Below, one piece after another: positions 36,262-43,756 of a stretch of DNA of 64,000 nt (position 1 is the stretch's first letter; each line of letters opens with the position of its first letter). The translations under genes and the position numbers were made by a program. Under the pieces are notes generated by a model that did not search any database, was not told where the DNA came from, and saw only the letters and a program-made list of their open reading frames with translations. The stretch comes from Bog-756 sp963704585 (GTDB lineage Bacteria > Actinomycetota > Acidimicrobiia > Acidimicrobiales > RAAP-2): contig OY969919.1 in NCBI GenBank assembly GCA_963704585.1, forward strand, positions 744,001 to 808,000. Direction: 5' to 3'.

Positions 36262-36906
36262 ATGGCCCTGGCCTCCGGGCCCCGACGGCGCGACGCTGCG
36301 GCCATGGCAACGGCCTCCGACCGATTCGTGGCGTCCCGTGCCACGGCCGGCCTCCACGGGAGGCCCCAACTGCGGCTCGCGCTGACCCGGTGGGCAGGAG
36401 TGGTCACGGTCGTCTTCGTGGGAGCCGCGGCGACCATGATCATCTGGACGGTCTTCCTCGGGCTCTCCCTCCCACCTCGCTACAGCGCGGGCCACTGGAA
36501 CCTGCTCTGGACCGGCTTCGACGCAGCGCTCGTCGCGGTCTTCGCGGTCTCGGCGTGGGCCGCGTGGTTCCGGCGCCAGCTCCTTGCGTCGACGGCACTG
36601 ATCGCCGGGACGCTGCTCCTCTGCGACGCGTGGTTCGACATCATCACGTCGCTCGGCCACCGCGATCAGTGGCTCACACTGTTGACCGGGTTCGGCGGCG
36701 AGCTGCCGCTCGCGATCTTCTTCTTCTGGCTCTACCGCCGGATCGTCCTTCGGACGTTCGCGGTGCTCGCAGGGCTCATCGGCGACGACGCACCGCCGCG
36801 ACGCCTCCGGGACGCTCGCATCGTGACGTTGCCGGTCCGTCGGGACGCGGAGCACGAGGTGGATCGCGGCCGGTCGGCCGGTGCCGTGCGAACCGGGACC
36901 GGATGA
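36262..36906 (+). CDS. membrane protein of unknown function
   Basis: A protein of 214 residues (200 if ATG 36304 is used) with four probable helices: WAGVVTVVFVGAAATMIIWTVF, LLWTGFDAALVAVFAVSAWAAWF, LLASTALIAGTLLLCDAWFDII and LLTGFGGELPLAIFFFWLYRRIV, then a basic cytoplasmic tail. GFDAALVAVFAVSAW and CDAWFDIITS recur in small actinobacterial membrane proteins, but I do not recognise a function. Neither start has a clear RBS. Confidence 0.7.
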   Translation: MALASGPRRRDAAAMATASDRFVASRATAGLHGRPQLRLALTRWAGVVTVVFVGAAATMIIWTVFLGLSLPPRYSAGHWNLLWTGFDAALVAVFAVSAWAAWFRRQLLASTALIAGTLLLCDAWFDIITSLGHRDQWLTLLTGFGGELPLAIFFFWLYRRIVLRTFAVLAGLIGDDAPPRRLRDARIVTLPVRRDAEHEVDRGRSAGAVRTGTG

Positions 36907-36916
36907 CCGCCCCCGC

Positions 36917-37231
36917 TCACCCCATCGGCATCGCCTCGTAGATCTCGATCGCGCCGCCGTTGGCGAGGACCGGGCAGCCCTTCGCCTTCGCTGCGGCCGA
37001 CGACGAGCTGTCGGCCTCGATGATCGAGTAGCCGGTCAGGCCGGAGGCGCCGCCGTCGGACACCGCGCCGCCGGCGGAGACCGAGCAGGACGGGCCGAAC
37101 GGGTTCCCCGGGTCGACGACCGCGTCGCCGAGCGAGCCGAACCACCCCATCCACGCCTCCATCGCCTGCTGCTGTGCCTCGGGGGTGTCGGCCATGCCCC
37201 CACCCGTGTAGACGAGCACGTACTTCGCCAT
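36917..37231 (-). CDS. YCII-family (YciI-like, DGPF-type) protein
   Basis: A 104-residue ferredoxin-like-fold protein beginning MAKYVLVYTGGGMADTPEAQ and ending GYSIIEADSSSSAAAKAKGCPVLANGGAIEIYEAMPM, the normal YCII pattern with a SIIEA...A strand/helix and a pocket-forming Gly-Gly. Function of the family is mostly unknown. Start ATG 37231 follows AAGGAGG at ideal spacing. It lies downstream of the ArsR-AHSA1 fusion on the same strand; YCII, AHSA1 and ArsR genes often occur together. Confidence 0.85.
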   Translation of the reverse strand: MAKYVLVYTGGGMADTPEAQQQAMEAWMGWFGSLGDAVVDPGNPFGPSCSVSAGGAVSDGGASGLTGYSIIEADSSSSAAAKAKGCPVLANGGAIEIYEAMPMG

Positions 37232-37316
37232 CACTGCCTCCTTCGGTTGTCGTGGTGTCTCGCTGGTATCGATCGTCGGGTGGTCGCGTGCCAGGCACCC
37301 GCAACGTCGGCGGCGG

Positions 37317-38600
37317 TCACGGTGTCCGCCCGGTGTAGGCCACGAGCCGGTCGAGCCGGCCGGCGTCGGGACCGACCGCGACCTCCTCGGCGAACCGGTC
37401 GCCGTCGCGCATCTGCGGGGCGATCACCTCGCGGGCGAACCCGAGGACGGACCCGCTCAGCGCGTCGCTCGGCGCGAGCGGCTGGGCGGTCGCGTTCGCC
37501 AGGTCCCAGGCGTGCACGAGGTACTCGATCGAGAGGATCCCGGCAGCGGTGGTCGCCGGGAACCCTCCCCCGCCCGCCCCGGACGAGACCTCGCCGTCGG
37601 TCCCGCGGCGCCGCCACGCCTCGAGCGCCGCGTCCGACGCACCGGCCACCCGCTCCTCGTAGGTGCCGCCCGTCGGGGTGCTCGCCATCGCGCCCGCCAT
37701 CCCGCCGAGGCTCACGATGGAACCCAGCAGATGGTCGATCAGCTCGTCGACGGTGAAGGCGGAGCACGGTGTCGGCAGGCCGGCCTGGCCGGCGTCGATG
37801 CCGCGCAGCACCTGCAGGCAGAGCGCGAGCGAGGCCTCCGCCGCCGTCAGCCGGTCCATCTCCTCGCCGCCGGCGGCCCACCCGTCGGGCCCGGCGTCGC
37901 CCTCCCGTGCTGCAGCGTCCAGGCGCGCGAGGTAGTGGGTCCACCCCTCCAGATGGCCGACGGCCTGCTCGTCGGTCAGGCCTTCGTGCACGAGGCGGAC
38001 CAGCGTCCCACCGTCCGACGGCTCGAGCGTGATGGTGACCGTCGACGCGCCGGGCGGCAGGTCCTCGGAGCCCTCCCAGCCCCACGTGAGCACCATCCGC
38101 CTGCCGGGGTCGACCTCGACGACGGTTCCCGCGGCCGTGTGGCCCGGGGTGATCGTCCACCGGTACTCACCCCCGGCGCGCAGGTCGATCCGCGCGGTCA
38201 CCGCCTGCCAGCGACGCAGGCGGTCCGGCTCGGTGAGCAGGGTGAACGTCTCGTCGATCCCGAGCGGGACGACGACTGACTTCTCGAGCGCCATGGCCGT
38301 TCCTTCCCGTGGCGGCGTGGCTTCGGCCGCCAGCTGATCCAGCTCCTGTGTCCAGAACACGTCGAGCGACGACCGCAGGTCCGCGAGGCCCTGCGGGTTC
38401 ACCCGGTAGTAGCGGTACCGACCTTCCTTCCTGACCTCGACCAGCCCTGCACGCGCGAGCACCCCGAGGTGCTGCGAGATGGCAGAGCGCGTGACGCCGA
38501 AGTGCGCGGCCAACTCGACGACGGGCCGCTCGCCGTCGAGCAGCAGCTCGAGCAGCCGCCGACGGTTGGGCTCGCCGAGGACGGCCACCGGGTCATGCAT
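37317..38600 (-). CDS. three-domain fusion: ArsR regulator + AHSA1/SRPBCC + TIGR03086 (DinB/mycothiol-transferase-like)
   Basis: A 427-residue protein. Residues 1-95 are an ArsR winged helix: GEPNRRRLLELLLDGERPVV, HFGVTRSAISQHLGVLARAGLVEVRKEGR. Residues about 103-240 are an AHSA1 domain (LEKSVVVPLGIDETFTLLTE, LTWGWEGSEDLPPGAS, LEGWTHYLARL). About 248-427 is a TIGR03086-type domain (LQVLRGIDAGQAGLPTPCSAF, TVDELIDHLLGS, EYLVHAWDLANATAQ) of the DinB/mycothiol S-transferase superfamily. These are normally two or three separate neighbouring genes. The frame is unbroken, though an internal ATG at the AHSA1 start has a GGAAGGA sequence upstream, so a second product is possible. Confidence 0.85.
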   Translation of the reverse strand: MHDPVAVLGEPNRRRLLELLLDGERPVVELAAHFGVTRSAISQHLGVLARAGLVEVRKEGRYRYYRVNPQGLADLRSSLDVFWTQELDQLAAEATPPREGTAMALEKSVVVPLGIDETFTLLTEPDRLRRWQAVTARIDLRAGGEYRWTITPGHTAAGTVVEVDPGRRMVLTWGWEGSEDLPPGASTVTITLEPSDGGTLVRLVHEGLTDEQAVGHLEGWTHYLARLDAAAREGDAGPDGWAAGGEEMDRLTAAEASLALCLQVLRGIDAGQAGLPTPCSAFTVDELIDHLLGSIVSLGGMAGAMASTPTGGTYEERVAGASDAALEAWRRRGTDGEVSSGAGGGGFPATTAAGILSIEYLVHAWDLANATAQPLAPSDALSGSVLGFAREVIAPQMRDGDRFAEEVAVGPDAGRLDRLVAYTGRTP

Positions 38601-38611
38601 CGGACCATATA

Positions 38612-38625
38612 TTAGTACTGACTAA
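38612..38625. promoter_or_regulatory. putative ArsR operator
   Basis: TTAGT-ACTG-ACTAA is a perfect 5-bp inverted repeat in an AT-rich patch 11 bp before the ArsR-fusion start, the expected place for autorepression. The 66-bp gap also serves the divergent GAP-family gene. Confidence 0.5.
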
Positions 38626-38666
38626 CGCGTCAACTGCCATCGCGCCGGCGTGAGGGAGCGCCTCTG

Positions 38667-39416
38667 GTGCAGGCAGGGGTCTACGCTGCGACGACACGCC
38701 GCGCGCCGACCACGTTCCGCGGGAGCGACATCGCGGCAGTCACGATCACCAAGGCGGGCATCCTGACCCTCGACCTCATCCTCATCGGGCTCGCGATCAC
38801 CCTCGAGCCGATCCCGCTGACCGCCTTCGTCCTCGTGCTCGCGTCGAAGGGCGGCGTCCGCAAGGGGGCCGCGTTCATCTTCGGCTGGTTGCTCTCGCTC
38901 GCCTTCGTGGTGGCGGTCACGATCCTCGCCACCGGCAACGACCCGCCGCGCTCGAGCACGGCCCCATCGCTCGCGGCCGTCGCGGTCAAGATGCTCATCG
39001 GGGTGGTGCTCGTCGTCGTCGGCGTCCGCCAGTGGCGCCGGATGGGGCGACCGAAGAAGCCGAAGAAGCCTCCCAAGTGGCAGACGGGCATCGACAACAT
39101 GTCGCCCCTGTACGCGATTGGCCTCGCGACGCTCGTGCAGCCGTGGGGACTCGTCGCCGCCGGCGTGGCGGTCATCGTCGACGCGAAGCTCACGTCCTGG
39201 GAGAGCTATTTCGCGGTCATCGCCTTCTGCGTGATCGCCACGCTCGCCTACCTCGTCATGGAGATCTTCGCCGGTCTCCGCCCCGAGCGAGCCCAGGCGT
39301 TCCTCGGGTCCGTGCGCGCATGGACCGACACGCACACCGACCAGGTGATCATCGCCGTCTCGTTGATCCTCGGTCTCTACCTGATCGGGAAGAGCGCGTA
39401 CGCCGTGCTCTCCTGA
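38667..39416 (+). CDS. GAP-family membrane protein (Sap/sulfolipid-addressing-like)
   Basis: A 249-residue protein from GTG 38667 with six helices in two groups of three: ILTLDLILIGLAITLEPIPLTAFVLVLASK, FIFGWLLSLAFVVAVTILA, VAVKMLIGVVLVVVGVRQW; a basic loop KKPKKPPKWQTGIDNMSPLY; then LVQPWGLVAAGVAVIVDA, FAVIAFCVIATLAYLVMEIF and VIIAVSLILGLYLIGKSAY. This is the pattern of the GAP (Sap) family, whose mycobacterial members help export glycopeptidolipids or sulfolipids. Substrate unknown. Confidence 0.75.
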   Translation: MQAGVYAATTRRAPTTFRGSDIAAVTITKAGILTLDLILIGLAITLEPIPLTAFVLVLASKGGVRKGAAFIFGWLLSLAFVVAVTILATGNDPPRSSTAPSLAAVAVKMLIGVVLVVVGVRQWRRMGRPKKPKKPPKWQTGIDNMSPLYAIGLATLVQPWGLVAAGVAVIVDAKLTSWESYFAVIAFCVIATLAYLVMEIFAGLRPERAQAFLGSVRAWTDTHTDQVIIAVSLILGLYLIGKSAYAVLS

Positions 39417-39443
39417 GCCACGATCCCACCGGGCGGCCCGCGG

Positions 39444-41519
39444 TCAGCCGGTCCGGCCGGACCTCCGGTCCGCGCGCGCCGTGTCGACCCGGCCACGACC
39501 GAACGCGTCGATCCTCCCCCACCGGCCCGGAATGTCGAGGAGCTCGAGACGGCCGACGGACGTGGGCAGGGCTGGGTCGACGACGAGGTGGTCATCGACC
39601 GGGAGGAGCCCGAGCATCGTCCGCAGGAACAGCAGGGGCGCGCCGGTGGACCACGCCTGCGGGCTGCACGCGGTCGGGTACTGCACGGGGTACTTGGTCA
39701 CGGCCCGCGAGTAGCCCCCGAAGGCCTCGGGGAGCCGCCCGTCGAAGTACTCGGCCGCGGCCAGGATCCCTTCGGCGATCTGTGCCGCCTCCTGTTTGAA
39801 GCCGTAACGGCGCAGGCCCCAGGCGATGAAGGAGTTGTCGAACGGCCAGACCGTCCCGACGTGGTAGCCGATCGGGTTGAACCGACCCTCGCCCTCGGCC
39901 AGCGTCCTGACCCCCCACCCGCAGAAGAGGCGACCACCGACCAGGTGCGCGGCGACCGCCTTGGCCTTCGACCGGTCGACGATCCCGCTCCAGAGGAGGT
40001 GACCGTTGTTGGACGTCAAGCTGTCGACCTGGCGTCCGTCGGGATCGAGCGCGACCGCGAAGTACTCGCCGTCCTCAACCCAGAAGTCGCGGTTGAAGCG
40101 CCGCTTGAGATCGACCGCCTCTGACTCGAGCCGCTCGGCGAACACGACGTCCCGCCAGACCTCCCGGGCGAGACGCGCGCCGCGCACCTTGGCGTCGTAC
40201 GCGTACCCCTGGAGCTCGCAGGTCGCTCGCGGAAAGCCCGGGAGCGTACCGTCGCGGAACGAGATCGAGTCCCACGAGTCCTTCCAGCACTGGTTCTCGA
40301 GCCCGGTCGTCTCGTTGCGGCGCTTGTACGCCACGTACCCGTTGCCCTGGAGGTCGGCGTACTCGTCGATCCAGGTGAGCGCCGCGCGCGCCTCGTACTC
40401 GAGCTCGCGCACCAGCTTGCGGTCGCCCGTCCAGCGCTCGTACTCGTCGAGCAGCACCACGTAGAGCGGCGTTGCGTCCGCACACCCGTAGTACGGGGAG
40501 TGGGGACGTTCCTCGAACGCGGTGAGCTCGCCGTACCGGATCTCGTGGAGGATCCTGCCGGGGTCCTCGTCGCGGAAGTCGTCGAGGCGGGTCCCCTGGC
40601 GCGCGCCGAGCGCCCGGAGGGTGGTGGCGGCGAGGTCCGGCGTGAACGGGAGCGCCTGCAAGCTGGTGAAGATGCTGTCCCGTCCGAACATCGTCATGAA
40701 CCACGGGAGGCCGGCAGCCGGAAGCGCGTGCTTCGGCATCACCGGCGCGACGAACCGGAGCGCCGCGAGGTCGACCAGGCTCCGCCGGTAGGTCACCTTC
40801 AGCGCGTCGTTGTCGCACTCCAGCCGCGGCGCGGCGTCGAGCCACCGCTCGAGGTCCTTCGCCATGCTCTCGGCCACTTTGGTCCGGCGCGCACCCGGTG
40901 CGGCTCGTCGCATCACGTCTTCGAGCGATGCCTGCGCGACCGTCACGTCGAGCTCGGTCGACCAACGTCCGTGCGCCGGCACCGTCACCGTGAAGGTGAG
41001 CCCGTGCTCGTCGATGGCCGCCGGCGTGCTCGCCGAGATGCAGGTCACACGCTCGAAGGTCTGCCGGCGGTAGGCGAGTCGGAGGGTCTGCTTCTCGACG
41101 ACGCGCTGGTAGCTCCCCTTCTTCTTGAGGGCGTCCTTGACCTCGAACAGGTCGGCGAAGTCGCTGCCAGCCTCGACGCGGATCTCGAGGTGCACCGGCT
41201 CCGAGCGGTGATTGAGGACGAGGAGCTCCTCGTGGAAGCCGTCGGCCACCACACGCCGCCTGATCACCGAGAGATCGGCGTCAACGTAGACGGTGCCGGT
41301 CCCGGGCACGAGGAAGAACCGCGTCTCGAAGTACTGCAGGTCGTCGGTCGAGAGCGCGTCGAGCCGCTCGCCGTTGATCGTGAGCACCCAGCGCGACAGG
41401 AATCGCGTGTCGAACGAGAAGAGACCGGTCGGATCGGTGAGGGACGCCTCGATGTCCCCGCGCCCGTCGCTCACCACGAAGGTGTTGCCGCGCAGGATCT
41501 TCACCACGTCGACGCTCAT
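39444..41519 (-). CDS. glycogen-debranching-type amylo-alpha-1,6-glucosidase
   Basis: A 691-residue cytosolic enzyme. The first about 200 residues are the N-terminal GDE beta domain (LRGNTFVVSDGRGDIEASLTDP, TGLFSFDTRFLSRWVLTING). The rest is an (alpha/alpha)6 barrel: PAAGLPWFMTMFGRDSIFTSLQ, DEDPGRILHEIRYGEL, CADATPLYVVLLDEY, LENQCWKDSWDSISF and FNPIGYHVGTVWPFDNSFIAWG. The TMFGRDS and WPFDNS motifs are typical of bacterial GDE-like proteins acting on alpha-glucans. It overlaps the SCP2 gene by 4 nt. Confidence 0.9.
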   Translation of the reverse strand: MSVDVVKILRGNTFVVSDGRGDIEASLTDPTGLFSFDTRFLSRWVLTINGERLDALSTDDLQYFETRFFLVPGTGTVYVDADLSVIRRRVVADGFHEELLVLNHRSEPVHLEIRVEAGSDFADLFEVKDALKKKGSYQRVVEKQTLRLAYRRQTFERVTCISASTPAAIDEHGLTFTVTVPAHGRWSTELDVTVAQASLEDVMRRAAPGARRTKVAESMAKDLERWLDAAPRLECDNDALKVTYRRSLVDLAALRFVAPVMPKHALPAAGLPWFMTMFGRDSIFTSLQALPFTPDLAATTLRALGARQGTRLDDFRDEDPGRILHEIRYGELTAFEERPHSPYYGCADATPLYVVLLDEYERWTGDRKLVRELEYEARAALTWIDEYADLQGNGYVAYKRRNETTGLENQCWKDSWDSISFRDGTLPGFPRATCELQGYAYDAKVRGARLAREVWRDVVFAERLESEAVDLKRRFNRDFWVEDGEYFAVALDPDGRQVDSLTSNNGHLLWSGIVDRSKAKAVAAHLVGGRLFCGWGVRTLAEGEGRFNPIGYHVGTVWPFDNSFIAWGLRRYGFKQEAAQIAEGILAAAEYFDGRLPEAFGGYSRAVTKYPVQYPTACSPQAWSTGAPLLFLRTMLGLLPVDDHLVVDPALPTSVGRLELLDIPGRWGRIDAFGRGRVDTARADRRSGRTG

Positions 41520-41920
41520 CCCTGCAGCTCCTTCTGGCGCTCGAGGAATGTGGACCGCGACCGAGCCGGGCCGGGGACCAGCCGGTCGAACCGGTAGAGG
41601 AGGAAGATGTCACCTGCGATCTCGACGACCCCGCGCAGGACACTGGCGGTGAGGTTCACGGTCCCCTTGGTCATACCGACGAAGAGCTTCCGTTCGAGAC
41701 GTGCGGTTGCATCCGCCCGCCCCGCTCGCCGCGTCACGGAGAGCACCCCCTGGTCCATCACGAGGGTCCAGTGCTCCACCGCGTCCCCGTCGAGGAGGTC
41801 GAAACGGATCGTCCCGCTCGCGTGCTGGAGGATGCCCCGATGGTCGCCGCCGACCAGATGGTCGAAGAACGTGGCGACGGGGTCGGGACGGGGTCTGCTG
41901 CGTGTCTGCTTCGGACGCAT
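41516..41920 (-). CDS. SCP2 sterol-binding-domain protein
   Basis: A 134-residue protein with an SCP2-like fold: VATFFDHLVGGDHRGILQHASGT, IRFDLLDGDAVEHWTLVMDQ, LSVTRRAGRADATARLERKLF, VGMTKGTVNLTASVLRGVVEIAGD. SCP2 domains bind lipids or acyl-CoAs. Its coupling (ATGA overlap) to the debranching enzyme gene is real in sequence but its meaning is unknown. ATG 41920 is chosen because upstream sequence is intergenic in character. Confidence 0.8.
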   Translation of the reverse strand: MRPKQTRSRPRPDPVATFFDHLVGGDHRGILQHASGTIRFDLLDGDAVEHWTLVMDQGVLSVTRRAGRADATARLERKLFVGMTKGTVNLTASVLRGVVEIAGDIFLLYRFDRLVPGPARSRSTFLERQKELQG

Positions 41921-42161
41921 GTCGACCAGTCTGGCCCACGGCCGGCTGCCTGTCCCGACCCACCCGGAGTCGATCCGGCGCGCGGCGATGGCCGGGTGGT
42001 TACAGTGCGTGGCGGTCCCTTGGCGGTGCCAGGACGATCCACGAAGACGGAGCCGTTGCCGCACCGGTGGCACGGGCCGAGACCCATGGCGGGGACGGTG
42101 CGGATCCCGGTGTCGCGGCGCCAACGAGACACGACCTCGACCCGACGAAGGAGCAACGACC

Positions 42162-42554
42162 ATGCTTGCGTACACCTATCCCCTGCTGGACCTGTTCGGC
42201 ACCATCCTCGGGATCTTCGTCTTCATCATCTGGTTCTGGCTCCTCATCATCATCTTCTCCGACATCTTCCGCAGCCACGACATCGGAGGACTCGCGAAGG
42301 CGCTCTGGGTCATCTTCGTGATCGTCCTGCCGTTCCTCGGCATCCTCGTCTACCTGATCGCCCGGGGCGGCTCGATGCATGAGCGTGCGGCGGCGCAGAT
42401 GGCACAGCAGCAGAAGGCGTTCGACACGTACGTGAAGCAGACCGCCGGCACGTCGAGCAGCGCCGACGAGCTCGAGAAGCTCGCCGACCTGAAGGCGAAG
42501 GGCGTGATCACGGACGCGGAGTTCGAGGCGCAGAAGGCCAAGCTGCTCGGCTGA
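42162..42554 (+). CDS. PLDc_N/SHOCT-domain membrane protein
   Basis: A 130-residue protein. Two helices at the N-terminus (LFGTILGIFVFIIWFWLLIII and ALWVIFVIVLPFLGILVYLIA) flank SDIFRSHDIGGLAK, the PLDc_N-type hairpin. Then a coiled-coil-like linker and the C-terminal SHOCT motif ADELEKLADLKAKGVITDAEFEAQKAKLL. SHOCT modules often mediate oligomerization; function unknown. ATG 42162 follows AAGGAG. Confidence 0.85.
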   Translation: MLAYTYPLLDLFGTILGIFVFIIWFWLLIIIFSDIFRSHDIGGLAKALWVIFVIVLPFLGILVYLIARGGSMHERAAAQMAQQQKAFDTYVKQTAGTSSSADELEKLADLKAKGVITDAEFEAQKAKLLG

Positions 42555-42564
42555 TCCGGCCCCG

Positions 42565-42580
42565 CCGACGGCACCGTCGG
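42565..42580. terminator. hairpin after the SHOCT gene
   Basis: CCGACGG-CA-CCGTCGG, a perfect 7-bp stem, starts 10 nt after the SHOCT stop. The 348-nt stretch 42555-42902 otherwise holds only the Hsp20 promoter region with its DosR-like box; I see no gene in it. Confidence 0.45.
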
Positions 42581-42807
42581 AATCGGCGCGATCGTCTCGA
42601 TCTGCGCGATCCTCCTCACGCATCAGCGCGTCCCGAACGGTCATCGAGGCCGGCGGAGACGTGGGCCTCCCGTCCCTGCCGGCTTTCGCGACAGACGGGT
42701 TTCCCGACCGGGTCCCGCCCGATCGCCGGCTCACACCCGCGCGTCCGCACGACGGAGCCCACCGTTCCGCCGCCGATCGCGTGCTGACCACGGACCATCC
42801 GTCCAAT

Positions 42808-42822
42808 GTGACGTTCGGCTCT
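42808..42822 (+). promoter_or_regulatory. DosR-like box upstream of hsp20
   Basis: GTGACGTTCGGCTCT agrees with GGGACYTTCGRCCCT at 12 of 15 positions; it ends 80 nt before the hsp20 ATG. This is one of the weaker copies, and its case rests mainly on the gene it precedes. Confidence 0.45.
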
Positions 42823-42902
42823 ACCCCGTCGCCGGACGGGGCCCGATCATGGGTTGCAGGGAGCAGGGGACGGCATCGGATCCGAGTGGATCGGAGGAGA
42901 CC

Positions 42903-43334
42903 ATGGCACTGGTGCATCGTGAGAGCCCGCTCGCCGAGTGGCCGACGGTCTGGTTGCCGGACCGCTGGCGCGATCTCTTCGAACTCGGCGACGCGGCCGA
43001 GTGGCTCCGGGTCGAGGAGTTCCACGAAGGCGACTCCCTGGTCGTACGGGCCGAGCTCCCCGACGTCGACCCGGAGGAGGACGTCGAGGTCACGACCGTC
43101 GACGGGATGGTTCGGATCCACGCGCAGCGGCAACAGTCCTCCGAGCGGAAGAACAAGCAGGGCTACCGCTCGGAGTTCCGCTACGGCGAGTTCGAGCGGG
43201 ACATCGCACTGCCCAAGGGGGCGTCCGCCGGCGACGTCAAGGCGACGTACAGCGACGGGATCCTCGAAGTGCGGATCCCCTGCCCTGAGGCGAAGGCGCC
43301 CGAACCCGAGAAGGTCCCGGTCACCCGGACCTGA
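42903..43334 (+). CDS. Hsp20/alpha-crystallin small heat-shock protein
   Basis: A 143-residue sHSP. The N-terminal arm includes WPTVWLPDRWRDLFELGD; the alpha-crystallin domain runs from about residue 38 (RVEEFHEGDSLVVRAELPDVDPEEDVEV) to GILEVRIPCPEA, including YRSEFRYGEFERDIALPKGA. The C-terminal IxI-type anchor is weak or absent. An ATP-independent holdase chaperone in the cytosol. ATG 42903 follows GGAGGAGACC. HspX, a relative, is the hallmark DosR-regulon gene of mycobacteria, and a similar box lies upstream here. Confidence 0.92.
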   Translation: MALVHRESPLAEWPTVWLPDRWRDLFELGDAAEWLRVEEFHEGDSLVVRAELPDVDPEEDVEVTTVDGMVRIHAQRQQSSERKNKQGYRSEFRYGEFERDIALPKGASAGDVKATYSDGILEVRIPCPEAKAPEPEKVPVTRT

Positions 43335-43353
43335 TCGCGCGGCGGGGGACGGG

Positions 43354-43671
43354 ATGGGCTCGGGGGTCGGGACGGTGGCGCATCCGCCGATCCGTGACGC
43401 CTGGCGTCAGGACGTGGCCCTCGAGCTCTGGATCGACGCACAGCGCGACCCGGTGATCGTCTCGATGGCGGGCTCGCTCGACGCCACCACGGCACCCAGC
43501 CTCGTCGCGGCAGTCCGCGACCTGGTCGAGCACGGTTCCGGGCGCGTCGCCCTCGAAACGGCCGCTCGCTGCATCACGGACGCCGACGGTCTCGCGGCGA
43601 TCGGCCAGCTTCGCCGACAGGTCCGCGCCGCGGGCGGCCGGCTCGTCTGGGACGGCGCGATCGAGGTCTGA
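43354..43671 (+). CDS. STAS-domain protein (anti-sigma-factor-antagonist-like)
   Basis: A 105-residue single-domain protein: DPVIVSMAGSLDATTAPSLVAAVRDLVEHG, then VALETAARCITDADGLAAIGQLRRQVRAAGGRLVWDG. The layout fits a STAS domain, with CITDADGLAAI at the place of the phospho-acceptor loop (normally D-S-x-G); no Ser is present there, so the phospho-switch may be missing. 19 nt after hsp20, possibly co-transcribed. Confidence 0.72.
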   Translation: MGSGVGTVAHPPIRDAWRQDVALELWIDAQRDPVIVSMAGSLDATTAPSLVAAVRDLVEHGSGRVALETAARCITDADGLAAIGQLRRQVRAAGGRLVWDGAIEV

Positions 43672-43706
43672 GGGCGCCCGGTGACCGAGGGCCGTCACAG
43701 GGGGGA

Positions 43707-43721
43707 GTGACTTCCGGCCCT
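43707..43721 (+). promoter_or_regulatory. DosR-like box upstream of the hydrogenase operon
   Basis: GTGACTTCCGGCCCT matches the box before the CBS gene at 13 of 15 positions. It ends 35 nt before the first hydrogenase start, the same distance as the box before glutamate dehydrogenase. A GTGAC-N8-GTCAC dyad at 43681-43698 lies just upstream. Confidence 0.6.
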
Positions 43722-43756
43722 GCCGTCATCCCCGGTACCAGCCATACCCTTCCCCT

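Noticed and set aside
42011..42021. Possible further GGGAC box (minus strand) before the SHOCT gene
   Set aside because: Only the left half GGGACC matches; the rest does not fit the 15-bp consensus.
42616..42798. Small minus-strand open frame of 60 codons in the hsp20 upstream region
   Set aside because: No RBS, no recognizable domain, and it overlaps promoter sequence of the opposite strand.
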